Positions 10,985-22,218 of a DNA stretch of 64,000 nt are shown piece by piece. Both the position numbers and the translations under genes were made by a program. The DNA comes from Eudorina sp. 2006-703-Eu-15. Taxonomy: Eukaryota > Chlorophyta > Chlorophyceae > Chlamydomonadales > Volvocaceae. A model generated the notes under the pieces. That model searched no databases and was not told the origin of the DNA. It saw nothing but the letters and a program-made list of their open reading frames with translations. The stretch lies in assembly GCA_003117195.1 (NCBI GenBank), contig BDSI01000013.1, forward strand, positions 1,440,332-1,504,331. The letters are read 5' to 3'. Every line of letters starts with the position of its first letter. Position 1 is the first letter of the stretch.

Positions 10985-13900
10985 TCACGGTCTCAGCAGC
11001 TCCGCCGCCAGGTTGATGAACGCCCAGCGGTCCTCCGGATGGAGCATCAGCCCGGGGGCGGCGGCGCTGCGCACCAGGTCCGCGGCCACGCGCGCCACCG
11101 CCAGGCTGCGACCCGACGCCATGGCGGCGGCCGACGGCGGCGGCCCCAGGGCGGCGGCGCCGCCGCCGTCAGCAGCCCGCGCGACGGCGGCCGCGGCGGC
11201 CTGTTGTCCCGCGGCGGCCTCCTGCATGAGCGTCCGGCTGTACTGGAAGAAGGTTTGTTTGGCGGGGCCGGACAGGGAGGGCAGCTGCAGCGCCAGCGCC
11301 ATGATGCGCTCCGAAACCTGGGACACCAGCTCCGGATAGGACAGCTGCTGCTGGGGGAGCGGGTCTAGGGTGCCCGGGGCCAGCCTGGGGGTCCCAGGCC
11401 AGGAAGGGACGCGCGGAGGCAGGGATGAGGCGAGGCCAGGCCAGGCCGGGCATGGAGGGGAGGCTTGGCCGGGGAGCGACCAGCCACAAGACCGCCGGTG
11501 ACCGCAAGTGGTGACAGCAGCAAGGACAAGGCAACAAGGAAGACAGGTTCATACTGCGGGGCTGGGGGACAAGGCCGGCAGGAGAAGACCGGCAGGTAGC
11601 CGAGCCCAAGCCCAAGCAGAGCGCCTTTCTTTTTCTTTCTCTTCCGCCCACAAGTCAAAAAGGCATGGACTGGAGACCCGGCCCCGTGCGACCGCAGGCA
11701 CCCGGCCCCGCACGTACCGGAGCTTGACCTGCTCCCGCAGCACGTCGCACTCGTGACGCAGCCGCACCACCTCGCCCTCGAACAGGGACGTCCCAGCGGC
11801 CGCCCCCGCCGCCGCCGCCGCGGCAGTGGTCACGTTGCCGCTGGCACCCTCCGGCAGTGACCCCCCGGCGGCGGTGCCGCCGCCGCTGCCAGCATCCGCC
11901 GCCCCCGCATCGCCCGCCGCTTGTTGTGCCGCCGCCGCCACCTCCGGCCCGCCCGTCGGCTTGAGCGCCGCCGACTCGCACACATACATGTGCCGATCCG
12001 CCAGCATCGCCGCCGCCACCGCCAGGTCCACGTCAGCAGGCGGCATGCCGCTGAAGGGGCTGATGCTGGCGGCGGCGGCGGCCGCCGCCGCCGCGGCCGC
12101 TGCCGGACTGAAGGGCGTGTTTGCCGTCGTCGTCAAGGCCGCGCTGAAGGGTGTGGTCGCGGCCACCGCCGGGCTGATGGGTGCGGTGGGTTGCTGCTCC
12201 GCGAAGGGCGTCATGGGCGGAAGCAGGAGCCCTCCCGCAGTGCTGCTGTTGTGGTGGTGGTGGTGCTGCTGTTGATAGAGATTGCCATAGAAGCTGGTGG
12301 CTGCAGTGGAGGCTGCGGCGAGATGAGGCGGTGGGTTCTGCTGGTAATGCGGCGTCGCGGTTGAGAACCCCCCAGGGCCGGCGCCGCACGACTGCTGCTG
12401 CTGCTGATGCATGGCACTGAACGGTGGCGGCGCAGCCACAGCCGATACGGACGGTCGCCTGGAGTCGGGTGGCGGCAGGTGAACCGTGACGGCAATGGCG
12501 GCGTCGCCGGTCGTAACGCCTCCGCCGCAACCTCCACCGCTGCCGCCGCTCAGCCGCTGGGGATCGGCGGCCGCCTCCGCATCCGCTTCGTCGCCCACGC
12601 GTATGTCCAGCAAGATCTGCTCACAAGGCCCCGCGGGCTCCGGCGCTGTCGTACCCAGAGACTGCGGCACGGCGCCCGGTGTCGACACCGGCACGACTGT
12701 ACCGTACACGCCCGGCCACGCTGGCCCCAGCGTCGTACCCATCGTGCCGTACTCGATATCCGACGCCATCGTACCAGCATCCGAGGACAATGCCTCCAAG
12801 CGACGCTCCGAGTACACCAGACCCTCCTGCTCGTCCCGGTGCCAGCTGTCGTACCCGGACGAGCGGCGATGTACGGCGCGGCTCCCGCCTGCGCCGTTGT
12901 ACCGGGGGCTGACGGCGATCTGATTGGTGTGCTGGACTTGCTGGGCGTGGTGGTGACTGTGCTGGGAGTGGTGGTGATGGTGGTGGGAGTGGTGGTGGTG
13001 GGAGTGCCCCGGCTGCCGGAAGGGACCGTGGCCGGCGCCAGCATGAGCAGCCGAGCTGTTACGGGCCCCCGGGACGTAATTCGCCACTCCATGATGGTGG
13101 TTGTGGTGGTGATGGTGGTTGTGGTGGTGCGCATGCGAACCGTGGCCCGGGTCGCCTCGTTGGCGGTGGTTGTGGTGGTTATGATGGTTGTGGCTGTTAT
13201 GGTTGTTCTGGTTGACCAGCAGTGGCGACACTGTAATGAAGGCGCCCTTCTGGCCAGGCTGCGGCAGCCATGGCGGGTACGACAGCTCCCAGCCCGCGTC
13301 GTACGTGCTGCAGCTGTAGCCTGCGTTTGCCGCCACGCATCCAGCGCCGCGGCCGCTGTACCGCTGGGCCTCGTCGCCGCCGTCGTCGCTGCCGTTGAGC
13401 ATCAGCTGGTTGTACGACACGCGCCGCCGCGCAGCGGCACCGGCGCTGCTGGCGGGCGCCGCCGCTGCATCCACCGGGCCGTTCGCGCCGCCAGTCGTCG
13501 TCGGCGCCGCTGCCGTTGTCGCCGCCGGCCCCGCCGCTGCTGCTGCGGGTGTGCCGCCGCTGCTGACGCGCGACGCAACGCCCTGCGGGTTGGCGCCGTT
13601 GGCACCCGTCGTCGCCGGGGTAGGAAAGCGCACCAACTTGACCTTCTTCGTCGCCCGGGCCTCGGCGCCGCTGCTGCCGCCGCCGCCGCCTCCCGCACTC
13701 GAAGCCGTCTTGGAGCCCTCGCCGCCCAATTGCTGCGCACCCGCCCCAGCCGCGCCTCCGCTACCACCGCCTCCGCTGCCCGCTGCCGCTGCAGCCGCCG
13801 CCGCCGCCTCAGCCGCCCGCTTCTGCTGCAGCAGCCGCGACCGCATCAACGCCGCGGCTGCCGGCCCGGTCGCCGCAATCTGAGGAAGGGTACCGTCGGG

Positions 13901-14675
13901 ATCGCTGGCGCCCTCCGCCTGCTGCCGCTGCTGCGGCGACGTCTGGGCCGTTGAACCCGCCTCCGCTGCGGCCGGTGGCGGCAGGGTCCTCCGCGCCCCT
14001 GCCCCCGGCCCCCCGGGCGAGCCGGCGGCAGCCAGCGTCTGCCCCGCGTGCGACTGCTGGTGCCCCCCCGCTGCTGCTGCGGACCCTGGCCCCGGCCCAC
14101 CCGGCCCACTCGGCGACGTGGCGGACCTCAGCCGTCGCTTCAGCCGCTGCTCGCCCCCACCGGCCCCCTCCTGCGCCTCCTCCTCCGCCCCCCCTGGGCT
14201 GGTGGCCCGCCGCTCCTTGGCCTCTGCCAACAGCAGCCTCGCCTCCCGCTTGATGCCGCCCAGGCCGCCGTCGCGCTTGCGGTCCGCGGACACGGCCACC
14301 ATCAGCAGCCGCGGACCGCACACCGTCCAGGAGGTCACCCGCACCTCGCCGCGCAGCCAGGGCGCCAGGCTGCCGGACAGGTCCAACTCGCCCGTCAGGC
14401 AACTGCCCGCGGCGCCGGCAGCCGGGCTGCTGCGGCCAGCGTCGGCAGCTGCAGCAGCGGGAGCACTGGCAGCGCCTGCAGGCGTACTGGCAGCGGCAGC
14501 GCCCTGCTCCAACGCAGACTGGGCCGGGCCTGCCGCTGGGGGGCTGGCGGCCCGAGGACAGGGTGACAGAGCGGCCCCGGTCGCCCTGGGCGGGGAGGTA
14601 CTGGCCTGCTCCGTTGACGGGGGTGCCATCGGAGGATCGACCGCACGTGCAGTGCCGCCCGCCGCCTCCGCCCGT

Positions 14676-14722
<47 letters not shown>

Positions 14723-17611
14723 TTGCAACGGTTGCGGCGATGGCTCCTCCGATTGCGCCTTGGCCTCAGCAGGGCCTCGCGGGCATGGCGCCTCTGATGG
14801 CGCGGGACTGTTCCGCGGCGCCGCATCATCGTCCGCCCGCCGCTCCTGCTGCGGCCCCGATGCGACTGAAGCCGGTGGTGCCGCCGACCCTGACCGCTGC
14901 TGCGGCTGCTGCTGCTGGGCCATGTCGCCCACTGTGCCCCGGCGAACCCTCAGCGGCAGACCCACAGATAGGTGGGGCAGCAGCTGCGGACAGGGAAGGG
15001 ACACCCAACCGGGCTTTTGTTTGTGTGACGATTGGCAATCTGTGACATCTGACCGCTCCGAAACCAGAGTGCCCGCCCTTAAACCCGCAATAGGCGGCGC
15101 TGCAAAGCGGTGGCGACCAGTCCCACCGGACATACGGCCCCCAGCTCGGTCGCATCAGTCCTCGGGACACTGCACCTCCAGGGGCAACCTGTCCATGGTC
15201 AGCAGCTGCCCCCACTGACCCGGTGTCCCGTTGGACAACCACCCGCCTCTGATCGGTCTCACCTTGCCATTGACCTTCAGCACAACGTCCACCTCCATCG
15301 CCACCTCGCGCCAGCCAGATCCCGCGGGTGCGGATGCGGATGCAGGGTCCTCCGTCCCCCCCGTCTGCGCCGCCGCCTGCGCCCCGTCTACATGCATGGC
15401 ATCTGGTGCGACTGCAGGGCTGCCGCCTGGAGGCTGCCCAGCGGCCTCCCCCGCCACCGGAGGCCCTGCAGCAGCAGCCGCGGCAACGGGCGCCCCGACG
15501 GCCGCCCCCGAGGGGGTCTCCGGCGCGACACCGCCGCCGCACTCGCCGCACTCGCCGCCGCGGCGCTGTGCAGCGGCTCCCGGCCCCGTCACCGCTGCCC
15601 CACTGCGCTCCATCAGCAGCGCCTCCAGCGCACGCGAGGGCACTGGAACCGCCGTTGGTTTGCTGACCGTGAAGACCTGCTGGGTGCGCAGCGCAAACGT
15701 CCCGCGGCCCCGTCAACAGCCAGGGCGGGTCCATGCGAGACAAATAGGTTGCGGCGCCATCATGGACATGCCCAACCAGACGCCTGCGTACCAGCACCTA
15801 CCAGCTGCAGCAACCCCATCTTACCAACCGGCAAGTCGCCTCACCCCGGCCCACACACACCTCCTGGACCACCAGCGGTGCCACCGTAGCAGTGCTCAGC
15901 GTGTCAGCGCCGGCCCCGCCACCGGCCCCGCCACTGGCGCCATCCACAGCGCACATCAGCAGCGGCTGCGGCTGCTGCTGCTGGCCCAGAGCGGCAACAG
16001 ACTGGCCGCCTTCCCGGGGAGACGCGGCTGCATCGGCAGCCGTTGCAGCAGCAGCAGCAACGGCAGCCGCCGCAGTCGCCGCGGGGCGCACCAGGCTGTC
16101 CACGACCCTCAGGCGGCGCTGGAGCATCAAGGACTGCAGCATCTGCAGCGCATGCTCGCCGGAGGTGGACGTGGCGGCGGTGGGGGCACCGGTGCACTCC
16201 GCCAGCTGCGGGAGGGTGGCGGATTTCGGAATCGGTTTCGGGGGCCGGATCAGGAGAAACAGGGAAGGGGCGGTACCGTGACCTTTCTCCGTGGGCACTG
16301 GTGGTAGTGTGCGGAAAGGTACTGCTGCGCGCCGGGCGTGACTTAACTCAAGGACCGATGCGCTGCGCCTTCGTCCACCTAGGTCCCGGCCGGAACTAGA
16401 CTCACCTCCTCGCCCCGTGCAAGGCGCCTGGTGAAACGGAGGGCGGTGTCGGCAGGTGTTACCTCGACACCTTTGCGTGTGGCCGTAACGTGCGGCATAT
16501 AGCGAGCCCATTCCAGCATGACGCCTCCTAAGGACTTGGGTCGCCCGTCGTCTGCGGTCAAGATTGCAAACAAGGCGCCAGTTGGTTGCATTTCAAAATG
16601 AAGGAATTATATTACGATGATGTGGTAATAATTTACCAGCAGAGGCTCCGATAACGCGGTGAGACCTTGTTGCCTTGGTATCGGGCGTTGTGTTCCCCGT
16701 GACGCCAGGCTTCGTTGCTTCTGGCAGAATCGCTTGGCTGGTATCTGTACCGAAATTGCCTTTGGATTTTTCAGCCGTCCGGCCCGCTGTGCCTGAAAAA
16801 GTGGTCGCAGAACGTTGCCAGATCGTTGAGACGTTACGCCGTTACATAACCGACAACGGCTACCCGCACCTGAGCTGCTCTGTTGCTTGGCAGCAGCGCC
16901 ACCTGATCCTCCCGCCCACGCTTTGGCGAGGCTACTGAAATTTGTCTTCTTTGTCGCGAAGTCGACAGGCTCGTGGTCAGTCGCCGGTTGCAAACCTGCT
17001 CGACGAGCAAGAAGCTCCTCCGCTTCTTCTAGACCAAGCTTCCAGAACTACAAGAGCAGCGTGTGAGGCGAGGATGTCATGATTTGGGCGATGCAAGATA
17101 CGGTCCCACGTCCCAGCACGCGCGCAAAGTGCTGCGCACCGTTGGGGCAGGTGTCAATTGCAGGTGTTTCTTATTAATATACAAAATACGCAAGATGCAT
17201 ACAGTTGTCTGCAACCATTGAAAGACTCACCTTGCTCGCGTAATTGGTGCTCGAGTGACGCTCCTTATGTTCTGAAAAATCTACGACGCTTTCCCATGGT
17301 AAAAATGCGTACTTGTTATCCCCTGCGGAACGACTCGCCGGACGCGTAAGCAGACCAATACATCGCACCCGTCAAGGCAAGCGCACGTCCTGGCCAACCA
17401 CATTCGCTGAGACATACGCTGTGTTCACGTTTTAATTCTTACCTAAAAACATGACGAGCAGCTTGCCAGCGTTCGACTTCATCGCGGCCATTTTGCGGAC
17501 CTCCGGTGGCCCCTTGTTCGGGTGCATCACCTGCCCCGGCCACCACGGCAGAGACTTGACTTTACCCCATACCACCCAGCCCACCAATTGTGTTGGGTAC
17601 TGTGCATCCAT
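10985..17611 (-). CDS. large PWWP-domain protein, ~1660 aa, 8 exons
   Basis: Exons (minus): 17611-17443, 17322-17231, 17047-16870, 16551-16406, 16205-15861, 15679-15263, 14983-11714, 11350-10985. Every junction is GT..AG and the sum is 4983 nt (1661 codons), in phase throughout. Exons 1-2 encode a PWWP domain (about residues 9-75) with GKVKSLPWWPG (P22-W23-W24-P25), GKLLVMFLG and NKYAFLPWESVVDF. PWWP domains bind methylated histone tails and DNA, so a nuclear chromatin role is expected. The rest is low complexity: a poly-Gln run near residue 545, a His/Asn-rich block near residues 1030-1135, Ala/Gly/Ser runs, a short coiled coil (HECDVLREQV) and a helical C-terminal tail. Least certain are the donors of exons 3 and 7 (both GTGCGG) and exon 6 (GTGAGA chosen over reading through). 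I know no named orthologue. The start is the first ATG after a TTG-opened frame. Confidence 0.85.
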
Positions 17612-17969
17612 GCTGGCCAACAAGTGTTTCGTGCACTTATACCACTAATCAAAGCGAACTAAAGAGAGCATGTGCGAGGTACAAATCCATATTTATATCG
17701 CGAGTTGACGAAATCTATCACCCTCGCCCTGTTATGATAATTAGATTGCCCAGCCGGAAGTACGGCTCTGCCGACCGAAAGCCTTTACCGTATTCTGTAT
17801 CGATCCGCTGGGCTTTTCATTGATGCTCTGACGATTTTGAATAATTATTCTGCGCGTAGGTCCTTCACAAAACTAGTCGGATCCAGACCGGTGTAGATAG
17901 ATTGCTCTTCATCCTTGCCATTCAGGAACGCAAAAGAAGTCACAGGCATATTGGCAGGGAAGTCTCGGC
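17612..17969. promoter_or_regulatory. divergent intergenic region PWWP gene / mL43
   Basis: 358 bp separate the start codons of the minus-strand PWWP gene and the plus-strand mL43 gene, so both promoters and 5' UTRs must lie here. The stretch is AT-richer than the flanking exons. I see no unambiguous TATA box. Confidence 0.5.
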
Positions 17970-18840
17970 ATGTCAAAGTATGGCGTCTGGATGCTGGAGA
18001 GGTTGGTTATCAAATACTGTGACATTGGCGGCAGCTCAAGAGGCATGAGGTAGATCGTATTTTGTAGAAGCCATTGGATATGTGGACGGAGGCGTAACGG
18101 GGTAACGGATGGCTCGTGCAGGCTGTTCCTCAGCGAGTCACTCCCTGCCTTTCAGCAACATAACGCGCAGCTTGAGGTTGAGGAGGTGCTCCGTCGATAC
18201 CGTCACCCAATGCTAGTGGGACTTTATCGTGAGTGCATACACGCATCGACGCCGCGAACCCAGCAGGGTCACCACCGCAATGGTCTTGACACCTGATACA
18301 CCAGCACGTAGCGCGTCCGATTGTTCTCATTGTCATTCGGGTGGGGGTAACTCGAGCGCAGGGATGCGGAACGCTGCGCTCGTGCTTTGTGCCCACGACG
18401 TTTCGCGTGCACCGGAACCATCGGCATCCGCCGCGGTCCCCGAGCCATTTGTCGCAACTCCCCATGCCTTAATCTGCATCGTCCTGTGCTCTGTGCATGC
18501 TTGCCACTGGAAATGGAGCACCCTTCTTTGTGGTAATGGTTGCAGTGGGGGTAGAGCCGTGGCTCAGCGCCTGACATGCATGTTGTACCCCACATCCGCA
18601 GGCAACGGCCGGTCCAAGCCGATCTGTGTCAAGAACAAATCCCCCAAGGAGATCATGGAGCACATCATGTGGCTCCGAAACTCACACGGTCGAGGGATGG
18701 AGTACCACGTAGTGCGGAATAGGCATCTGTCACGGAACACCAGTATCCAGGGCCAGTGGACCACGAGCACGTTCACGTCGCAGCTGGAGGCCGAGAACGC
18801 GAGGCGGCTGGCGCGGACGGCAGTGCAGACACAGTTCTGA
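17970..18840 (+). CDS. mL43: mitochondrial large-subunit ribosomal protein mL43
   Basis: Exons 17970-18049, 18122-18228 and 18602-18840 total 426 nt, 141 aa, all GT..AG and in phase. The protein has the mL43 (MRPL43; yeast L51) layout: a thioredoxin-like N-half with YCDIGGSSRGMR, where the family has a GGSSRGMR core, then the acidic helix region and the family-typical NTSIQGQW near residue 110. It should sit in the mitochondrial large ribosomal subunit. The family is related in fold to complex I subunit NDUFA2, but the SIQGQW motif separates mL43 from it. The start ATG gives MSKYGVWML, short as in other mL43 proteins, with no obvious cleavable presequence. A 3.1-kb transposable element is inserted 248 bp after the stop codon. 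Confidence 0.92.
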
Positions 18841-19087
18841 GGGGTCTGCGGTTGAGGGCGCTGCAGCGGGCGTTGGAAGCTACGCCACACCAAAGAGGGA
18901 GAACCGACGGAGGCATGCGCTTGGTCAAGTGATTGGTGGACATTCCGCTGTGTTGGTGGCTGAGTACATGACGAGTGCAGAGGAGCACTCCTGGAGTGCT
19001 GCGCGCCGACTAGTGTGTATACGGTAGAGACCGGGGTGTTGAGTGAGGATGTGCGCTTGCCCACCAGCTGCTGTCTTGGCCAACGAG

Positions 19088-19595
19088 AGCAGCAGGATAG
19101 TCACGCCTACCTCCCGTTCGGCCCAACGGTCTCGATCCGCAATCGTACAACCACCGATTAGTTATTCCCCCGATTAGAATCGGAACCAGAATCGGGCGGA
19201 TTTGTTAGGTTGGACGTTAGTGGGGATCCGTCGGTTGGCGCCGTACTAGACTTGGTTGGATTTGGTGTGACCGCATGTGACCTCATCGCATGACCATTGA
19301 ATGGAGTGTGTGAGGAACCAGAATGGGGTGGATTTGGTGTGTGGGCGTGTAACCTGTAGCCCCGACTAAGTCCTTTCAGAGGTGGTGACTGGAGACACCG
19401 TGGAACCCAGGGCCCACTCACAGCTGTTGGCTGATACAGAGGCTCTTCACTCATCATGAGATGTAGGCAAGAGGCGCAGACACAGAAGCACTCCATGGGA
19501 CTTACAACGAGGCGGTCCCCCCCGGGGGCGAGAAAGGGTCTGGGCCCCCCTCCAACCCCAAGGTAGTGAGCTTCCACTCTTCCCCACGAATGCAC
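19088..19595. repeat. left terminal inverted repeat
   Basis: 508 bp, matching the reverse complement of 21705-22212 apart from scattered substitutions and small indels (for example near 19150 and 19575). It contains TTACA at 19502-19506, which is a TGTAA poly(A) signal on the minus strand, 136 bp beyond the stop of the minus-strand cargo ORF. Confidence 0.9.
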
Positions 19596-19641
19596 AGAGT
19601 GGACAGATTCTTAGATCGCTGGATTTGACAGTAGTACTCCT

Positions 19642-20166
19642 TTAGCGGCCCCCTGGGTACTGAACGCTGGCATTCGAGCCACCGGGTGACAAGGCCAACA
19701 GAGATCCGCGTCTGTTGATTTTCGCGTTGATAACGGTCTTGCCCACCACTTTGGAGGGGGACTGCGCCGCACTAAGAAAGAACGAAGCGCTGTCGACGGA
19801 CGTCACAGCCCCCCCTGGTAAACCCAATAATGGATCGGTGTCCTCTCCTTCGGTCGCTGGTCCTGTGGCGTATCCGGTCAATGGCTTGATGCGCTGCGAA
19901 TCTACACCGACGGCGCCACACCCAGCAAAGCGCATGCCACCCGCTGCCCCATGCAGCATTTCTTCAAGGATCGATGCTGCCGCCGCCGCTCTTCCTGCTG
20001 CGACTGCTGATGGGCGGACATGCAACTGTCTGGTCACAGCACGCGCGCTGGGTGTGGCTGCGATCAGCTCCTCTGCTCCGTCGTCGCTATCGCTGAGGTC
20101 AGAGGACGCTTCACTCTCTGTCAAACTATCATCAGATTGATAAACATAATTCCTTGTAGTAGTCAT
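19642..20166 (-). CDS. 174-aa acidic/Ser-rich protein inside the element
   Basis: Intact single-exon ORF from ATG 20166 to stop 19642. The N-terminus is rich in Ser, Asp and Glu (SDDSLTESEASSDLSDSDDG); an Ala-rich helix (GRAAAAASILEEMLHG) follows and then a Gly/Pro/Ser tail. I see no transposase, nuclease or zinc-binding motif and do not recognise the family. It reads away from the element centre toward the left TIR, which offers a minus-strand TGTAA signal. It could be a captured host gene (or 5' part of one) or an element-specific protein. Intron-containing alternatives cannot be excluded. Confidence 0.5.
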   Translation of the reverse strand: MTTTRNYVYQSDDSLTESEASSDLSDSDDGAEELIAATPSARAVTRQLHVRPSAVAAGRAAAAASILEEMLHGAAGGMRFAGCGAVGVDSQRIKPLTGYATGPATEGEDTDPLLGLPGGAVTSVDSASFFLSAAQSPSKVVGKTVINAKINRRGSLLALSPGGSNASVQYPGGR

Positions 20167-20683
20167 TTAAAAAATCGCCCAGGTCCTCGTCTTCCACCTC
20201 AGCCTGAGTGTCTGGCATCAATTCGTTTGCGTGTCAAGTTGATGCCGTCAGATATGTACTGGTACTGTCGTCACATATTAATCAAAACACAAGCTTCAAG
20301 GATTGAGTTAGGCGTGAGGGCTGGTTTCCTGACCGAGTTGTACAGGATAAACTCTTCCCGGTGAAGGATGTGGGGCTCTTCAACGCTCGCACTTTACCGC
20401 AAACACCATTTAATCAATAATAAATTAAATAAATTTACAGAATTGCGCTTCGAACGGTCTGCCGTAGAAGCTCCGCATGCTCCAGGAGGGCTCGCTTGGA
20501 GCTGGGAGCCGTGGGCGCGCTTGTCCGCACAGGTAGTGTCCTGGTTACCCATCCAGCTCGTATATTCCAACCTAGTCCACACGATTTGTGCCGCGAGGCG
20601 CTCTGTGCAGTTTCCAAAGTCGGGTCCGTCACGTCGGCTCGGTCACGCTCGGGCGGGGTGGACTGAACTGGACACCAGTCCAA
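20167..20683. promoter_or_regulatory. central divergent region of the element
   Basis: 517 bp between the start codons of the two outward-facing cargo genes. It includes a very AT-rich patch at about 20405-20445 (AATCAATAATAAATTAAATA). It is the only place where promoters for both genes could lie. Confidence 0.45.
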
Positions 20684-21130
20684 ATGGCCGCGCCCAGCCT
20701 ACATTTTCAGGGCTTCATGTCTTCGGTCGCTGGCGCTGGGACCTCGTCAAGCTTTGTCACGGTAAGAACCGGCGTAAGTGGGCTAGGCTGGGACCTGCGC
20801 AATGAGCTACCAAACTATCGTTGCAATCTAACTCGGGGACCCACGTAAGCTGAAACGAAATCTCGCGCACGATGCCTGCAGTGCGTTCTTCAGCCGTTTC
20901 CGCTGGGAATGCTCTTCATAGCCACGTCGATCATGTTCGCGGCGTGGCAGCTGCGTCTTGGCTTCCTGCTTGGCATGGAGCAGTTGCGCTTTGGAATGGA
21001 GAACAGCAGCGAGAAGGTGCGGCTCGCTGCGGAGCACCTGGCCAACGGCTTAGGCCGTCTCGGAAGTGCACTGGGCGTGGGGAGCATTGGAGCTGAGCTT
21101 CTGCAGATATTCCGCAGGCGGGCTCTCTGA
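20684..21130 (+). CDS. small membrane-anchored protein inside the element
   Basis: Exon 1 is 20684-20761, ending at donor GTAAGA; exon 2 is 20882-21130 after CAG. That gives 108 aa, or 104 aa if the second in-phase CAG (exon from 20894) is used. One hydrophobic segment (LGMLFIATSIMFAAWQLRL) is followed by an amphipathic helix (NSSEKVRLAAEHLANGLGRL) and a basic end (FRRRAL). It is not a known transposition protein. A proper spliceosomal intron means it is not a simple retrocopy. It faces the right TIR, where TGTAA occurs at 21793-21797. The family is unknown. Confidence 0.55.
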
Positions 21131-21524
21131 GGTGCCGAGGCCGGCGCAGGGGTTCGACCCGCTTTCACAGGGAAGGCGTCTAGCGACGCATTGGATGGCG
21201 GCCCCCACTCAGGTGTTGCAGGTGCCTGGTGAGGGGATAATTGTGTGGGCCAGTGTTTGGTTTGCTCGTATTGCTGTTACGCCCATGGAGTGCTTCTGTG
21301 TTCGTGCCCAAACCTCTATGCTACACATCAGCACGGCTTGCCCCTGCCTAGAGTGGCACTGGTCAAGTTTGGGATGCTGTTTCTGGAGTGGGAGTTGGAG
21401 CTGGGATGTTGTTGATGGAGGTGTTGCAGGTGCTTGGTGAGGTGGCAGAAGGGCTGGCTTGCGCTTGGATGCGAGGGCTGGCTTGCGCTTGGCTGTGAGC
21501 AGGTGGTTTGTGAGAGAGTAGCGT

Positions 21525-21622
21525 GGCTGTGTGCTTGGTTGTGAGGGCTGTTCGCTTGTTTTCCTGTGGGCCACCGCCCACAGGAAAACAAGCGAACAGC
21601 CCTCACAACCAAGCACACAGCC
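21525..21622. repeat. perfect 47-bp inverted repeat (hairpin)
   Basis: Arms 21525-21571 and 21576-21622 are exact reverse complements over 47 bp, separated by the 4-nt spacer CACC. The left arm begins GGCTGTGTGCTTGGTTG and ends CCTGTGGGC. It lies inside the long-TIR element, just inward of the right TIR, in non-coding sequence. A transcript from the plus-strand cargo gene that runs into the TIR would contain this stem. Confidence 0.95.
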
Positions 21623-21704
21623 TGTGGGCGGTGGCGTGTTGGCGGCTGCAGTGGCCGACAAACTTCCTTAGGTGATGACCTTCGGGGATGAATCACCTAA
21701 ACAC

Positions 21705-22212
21705 GTGCATTCGTTGGGGAGAGTGGAAGCTCACCACCTAGGGGTTGGAGGGGGGCCCAGACCCTTTCTCGCCCCCGGGGGGACCGCGTCGTTGTAAGTC
21801 CCATGGAGTGCTTCTGTGTCTGCGCCTCTTGCCTATATCTCATGATGAGTGAAGAGCCTCTGTATCAGCCAACAGCTGTGAGTGGGCCCTGGGTTCCACG
21901 GTGTCTCCAGTCACCACCTCTGAAAGGACTTAGTCGGGGCTACAGGTTACACGCCCACACACCAAATCCACCCCATTCTGGTTCCTCACACACTCCATTC
22001 AATGGTCATGCGATGAGGTCACATGCGGTCACACCAAATCCAACCAAGTCTAGTACGGCGCCAACCGACGGATCCCCACTAACGTCCAACCTAACAAATC
22101 CGCCCGATTCTGGTTCCACTTCTAATCGGGGGAATAACCAATCGGTGGTTGTATAAAATGCGGATCGAGACCGTTGGGCCGAACGGGAGGTAGGCGTGAC
22201 TATCCTGCTGCT
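21705..22212. repeat. right terminal inverted repeat
   Basis: Inverted partner of 19088-19595, ending CGTGACTATCCTGCTGCT directly before AACGAG. It carries TGTAA at 21793-21797 in plus orientation, the mirror copy of the left TIR signal. Confidence 0.9.
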
Positions 22213-22218
22213 AACGAG

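Larger units (their letters stand above)
19082..22218. mobile_element. 3.1-kb DNA element with 508-bp TIRs and two cargo genes
   Basis: The element is 19088-22212. The left TIR (19088-19595) and right TIR (21705-22212) are near-identical inverted copies of 508 bp starting AGCAGCAGGATAGTCACG, with a few small differences. The 6-mer AACGAG flanks it at 19082-19087 and 22213-22218, consistent with a target-site duplication. Inside lie a minus-strand ORF (19642-20166), a plus-strand two-exon gene (20684-21130), a perfect 47-bp hairpin and short direct repeats. I find no transposase, so it is probably mobilised in trans. The superfamily is undecided: long TIRs recall Mutator-like or foldback elements, but those usually make 8-10 bp duplications. 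A fragment of TIR sequence (CCATGGAGTGCTTCTGTGT) recurs at about 21282. Confidence 0.85.

Noticed and set aside
11826..15889. Large plus-strand ORFs opposite the PWWP gene (for example 12407-13954, 14118-15218)
   Set aside because: They mirror the low-complexity repeats of the minus-strand exon 7; only the minus frame joins into a phased multi-exon gene with a PWWP domain.
21140..21165. tRNA-like GGGGTTCGACCC box
   Set aside because: No acceptor, D or anticodon stem can be formed around it.
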